Positions 7,066-8,452 of a stretch of DNA of 8,452 nucleotides are shown here, one piece after another. The notes below the pieces were generated by a model. The model was not told where the DNA came from and made no database searches. It saw nothing but the letters and a program-made list of their open reading frames with translations. This stretch comes from CBDUBS01 sp965365445. Lineage in GTDB: Bacteria; Bacteroidota; Rhodothermia; Rhodothermales; DASSAV01. Each line of letters starts with the position of its first letter. The stretch's first letter is position 1. Position numbers and translations under genes: made by a program. The stretch is taken from positions 1 to 8,452 of the forward strand of contig CBDUBS010000160.1 of assembly GCA_965365445.1 (NCBI GenBank). The letters run 5' to 3'.

Positions 7066-7268
7066 ATACGGAAGAAATCGACGCGGCGCTCACCGCCTTG
7101 CGCGCCCGCATCCGGTTGCTGGACGAATCGATAGAAGCCGCCGCAGCGGAAGGCCGTATCCCCTGGGAACTCATCGTGGAAAAAAACGACTTGCGGGCAG
7201 ATATGCAACGCTGCATCGCCGAAGTGTGCGAAACAGGTACCCGCCTGGATGGAACTGCATTCCAGTGA
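7062..7268 (+). CDS. Small helical protein of unknown function, coupled to the DUF4105 gene
   Basis: A 68-residue acidic protein, predicted from its composition to be almost all helix (Ala, Leu, Glu, Arg with heptad-like spacing, for example ALTALRARIRLLDESIEAAA near residues 9-28), with no signal peptide or membrane segment. Its ATG shares bases with the stop of the DUF4105 gene (ATGA at 7062-7065). This is the classic arrangement for translational coupling and the main reason to call it real. It probably stays in the cytoplasm as a small coiled-coil protein. I do not recognise a family. A hairpin sits over its stop codon. Confidence 0.7.
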   Translation: MNTEEIDAALTALRARIRLLDESIEAAAAEGRIPWELIVEKNDLRADMQRCIAEVCETGTRLDGTAFQ

Positions 7269-7274
7269 ATGCAG
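7255..7274. terminator. Perfect 8-bp hairpin over the stop codon of the small coupled gene
   Basis: CTGCATTC (7255-7262) and GAATGCAG (7267-7274) pair exactly around the loop CAGT. The TGA stop (7266-7268) lies in the loop and the downstream arm. The gene on minus ends 24 nt away, so it is placed between convergent genes and could act on both. No T run follows on plus; minus has only TTCC. It is a plausible weak terminator or an mRNA 3' end structure. Confidence 0.5.
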
Positions 7275-7297
7275 CCTCCAATGGCGACTCCCGGCCG

Positions 7298-7687
7298 CTA
7301 TTCTTCCTCACCCTCCAGCCCGAGCCATTCCCGGGCTTCCTCCATCGTAAGGAATACGCGAATCTCGCGTATGCGGCTGCGCAAGGTATACGCCAGCAAC
7401 CGGGCAATCAGAAAATCGACCTCCCGGTGCACCACGAGCGCCGCGCGTCCCGGCCCCAGCTTACGGCGGATTTTTTTGACTGTCCGGGTGATTCTGTCGA
7501 GCGAAGGCAGATCGACCGTGAGCGATTGGATACACCGCCCATCCCACAACTCGGAGTACCCCGATTGCCAGACCGGGTCGGCTACCAGGGAGGATACGAC
7601 TTCGACCAGATCGGCGCCTACGACCACCCCTTCGACGATAATCAGCGCCAGCTTCCGACGAGCGTCGATATGATAGGAGCAAGGCAT
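7298..7687 (-). CDS. SpoIIAA/STAS-like small cytoplasmic protein
   Basis: A 129-residue soluble protein with the strand-helix pattern of the loosely defined SpoIIAA-like/STAS group found across bacteria. A first strand pair covers SYHIDARRKLALIIVEG (4-20). A helix with ADLVEVVSSLVADP (25-38) follows, then a segment that in related proteins reads 'D.R.V' (ELWDGRCIQSLTVDL, 46-60). A basic helix (65-77), the strand RAALVVHR (81-88), a helix containing FLIARLLAYTL (92-102), and the final IREIRVFLTMEEAREWLG (107-123) complete it. The C-terminus is acidic. The domain's role in this group is unknown; STAS proteins often act in regulation. I take the ATG at 7687-7685. The longer reading from a TTG at 7738 would begin inside a TTGACA promoter box and adds residues unlike the family. 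It has no signal peptide or membrane helix. Confidence 0.78.
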   Translation of the reverse strand: MPCSYHIDARRKLALIIVEGVVVGADLVEVVSSLVADPVWQSGYSELWDGRCIQSLTVDLPSLDRITRTVKKIRRKLGPGRAALVVHREVDFLIARLLAYTLRSRIREIRVFLTMEEAREWLGLEGEEE

Positions 7688-7709
7688 AACGAACAAACCA
7701 CGTGCTGTA

Positions 7710-7738
7710 CAAAACCAATATAAGTATTTATTTGTCAA
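7710..7738 (-). promoter_or_regulatory. Likely promoter of the SpoIIAA-like gene (TTGACA box, AT-rich spacer)
   Basis: On minus, TTGACA (7738-7733) is followed by a strikingly AT-rich 17-nt spacer (7732-7716) and then GTTTTG (7715-7710). The -35 box is perfect. The -10 is poor by sigma-70 rules, but its TTTTG resembles the TTTG end of the Bacteroidota -7 element. The element lies 23 nt upstream of the ATG at 7687 and is the most AT-rich patch of the area. Confidence 0.45.
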
Positions 7739-7835
7739 CTATTCGGCGTAAACACGCGGCCGGGACTGCTTAACCTTTGCCCGGTCCGTTCGATACTGGA
7801 CGGTAGGGTATATCGCTCACACAACACGGGAAAAG

Positions 7836-8324
7836 ATGTCGGCCACCCTTTCTGAAACCAGACTGGCAGCCATGCGGGCGCATGCCCGGGAAATGTGCAA
7901 CGGGACGACGCCCGAAGGGAAGCTCGACGTGCCGTTCGTGAAAGCCGTCAACCACGGTAGTGCAGGCTCGCCCTATGTGGCCCATGCCGTAATGGTATCC
8001 GGCGACCAGACGCTTTGCATCGTCCCTCCGGATGACAAAGCAAAAAGGCAGGATAATTCCGAAGGTACCGCCCGGGCCATTGCGGCGGCGGGAAAAGATC
8101 TGTTCGATGCGCTCGCCGAAATCGAGCGCCTGCGGGATGAAAACGAGCATTTACAGCGCTACTGGAACGAAACCTTGCTTGCCCTTCAGAGCCAGATCCA
8201 GTTGGCGGGCGCCCTCGTAACCGAGCATGAAGTACTGATGGGCAAATACACCGAGCCGCTCAAGAAACTGATGCAGGGAGCCCAGACCCTGTTTAGTCCG
8301 CCAACGGCGGCCGGACGCCCATAG
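7836..8324 (+). CDS. Coiled-coil protein with a phage-accessory-like motif, function unknown
   Basis: A 162-residue soluble protein without signal peptide or membrane helix. Residues 30-66 look like a small folded N-terminal domain (VNHGSAGSPYVAHAVMV, LCIVPPDD). Then comes EGTARAIAAAGKDLFDALAEI (77-97), which resembles the 'NARLIAAAPDLLEAL' signature of many small phage and prophage accessory proteins. A helix with heptad-like Leu/Glu spacing (about 91-150) should form a coiled coil. The ATG at 7836 has a weak purine-rich GGGAAAAG just upstream. The gene stands alone, divergent from the SpoIIAA-like gene and convergent with the partial gene at the right edge. The phage link is a pattern match by eye, not a homology result; no other phage gene is visible here. 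Confidence 0.7.
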   Translation: MSATLSETRLAAMRAHAREMCNGTTPEGKLDVPFVKAVNHGSAGSPYVAHAVMVSGDQTLCIVPPDDKAKRQDNSEGTARAIAAAGKDLFDALAEIERLRDENEHLQRYWNETLLALQSQIQLAGALVTEHEVLMGKYTEPLKKLMQGAQTLFSPPTAAGRP

Positions 8325-8325
8325 C

Positions 8326-8342
8326 CCGCAGATTCTTTGCGG
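8326..8342. terminator. Weak hairpin between convergent genes at the right end
   Basis: CCGCA (8326-8330) and TGCGG (8338-8342) pair around a 7-nt loop in the 34-nt gap between the stops of the coiled-coil gene and the partial minus-strand gene. The stem is only 5 bp and no T run follows. The position is the main support. Confidence 0.25.
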
Positions 8343-8358
8343 CGCCGCGCCGGCTCGG

Positions 8359-8452
8359 TCAGTCCGCCGATGCCAGCATGTGGCGCACCACGACGATGGT
8401 CAGCAGCGAAACGCCTACGAGAATGACGGAAAGGGTAATGGCTACCGTCAGG
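8359..8452 (-). CDS. C-terminal end of a membrane protein (runs off the right edge)
   Basis: Minus-strand reading from the window edge to the TGA at 8361-8359 gives 30 open codons. Nearly all of them are hydrophobic: LTVAITLSVILVGVSLLTIV, then VVRHMLASAD. This is a membrane helix followed by a positively charged residue and a short tail, so the protein ends just after a transmembrane segment. Too little is present to name a family. The call rests on the open frame, the clear membrane helix, and a stop that falls just before the convergent gene's end. Confidence 0.55.
   Translation of the reverse strand, partial: LTVAITLSVILVGVSLLTIVVVRHMLASAD

Noticed and set aside
7688..7738. 17-residue N-terminal extension of the SpoIIAA-like protein starting at TTG
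   Set aside because: The TTG is part of a perfect TTGACA promoter box followed by an AT-rich spacer. The ATG at 7687 begins the part that fits the family.

Overview
The window looks like ordinary chromosomal DNA from a GC-rich member of the Bacteroidota/Rhodothermota side of the bacterial tree. This is an inference from three things. Most starts lack a clear Shine-Dalgarno sequence. One gene encodes a DUF4105 ('Lnb N-terminal periplasmic domain') protein of the kind common in that group. The housekeeping genes (sppA, gpmI, nth) are intact. I see no insertion sequences, tRNAs, rRNAs or CRISPR arrays, and no gap longer than 300 bases without a gene.

Layout, left to right. (1) The start of a secreted protein of unknown function runs off the left edge on the minus strand (1-325); it has a signal peptide and the best ribosome binding site in the window. 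(2) A 209-base gap holds two small symmetric elements. (3) A four-helix membrane protein lies on minus (535-984). (4) After a 236-base divergent gap comes sppA, a long-form signal peptide peptidase, on plus (1221-3026). (5) A perfect 11-bp GC hairpin separates it from the convergent gpmI (minus, 3134-4666). (6) The gene nth, for endonuclease III with an unusual C-terminal four-cysteine extension, lies upstream of gpmI on the same strand (minus, 4819-5706). The 152 bases between them carry a 14-bp imperfect direct repeat.

(7) Divergent from nth is a two-gene unit on plus: the DUF4105 membrane protein (5752-7065) and a 68-residue helical protein whose ATG overlaps the preceding stop (ATGA, 7062-7268). 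(8) Convergent to it is a small SpoIIAA/STAS-like protein on minus (7298-7687) behind an AT-rich promoter region. (9) A 162-residue protein on plus (7836-8324) has a motif reminiscent of small phage accessory proteins and a coiled coil. (10) The last bases hold the C-terminal end of a membrane-anchored protein on minus (8359 to the right edge).

The genes do not form one pathway. SppA acts in membrane protein turnover, GpmI in glycolysis and gluconeogenesis, Nth in base excision repair, and the DUF4105 protein in the envelope. The items most worth following up are the Nth cysteine extension, the coupled DUF4105/small-protein pair, and the phage-like motif protein. I found no convincing new multi-gene system.
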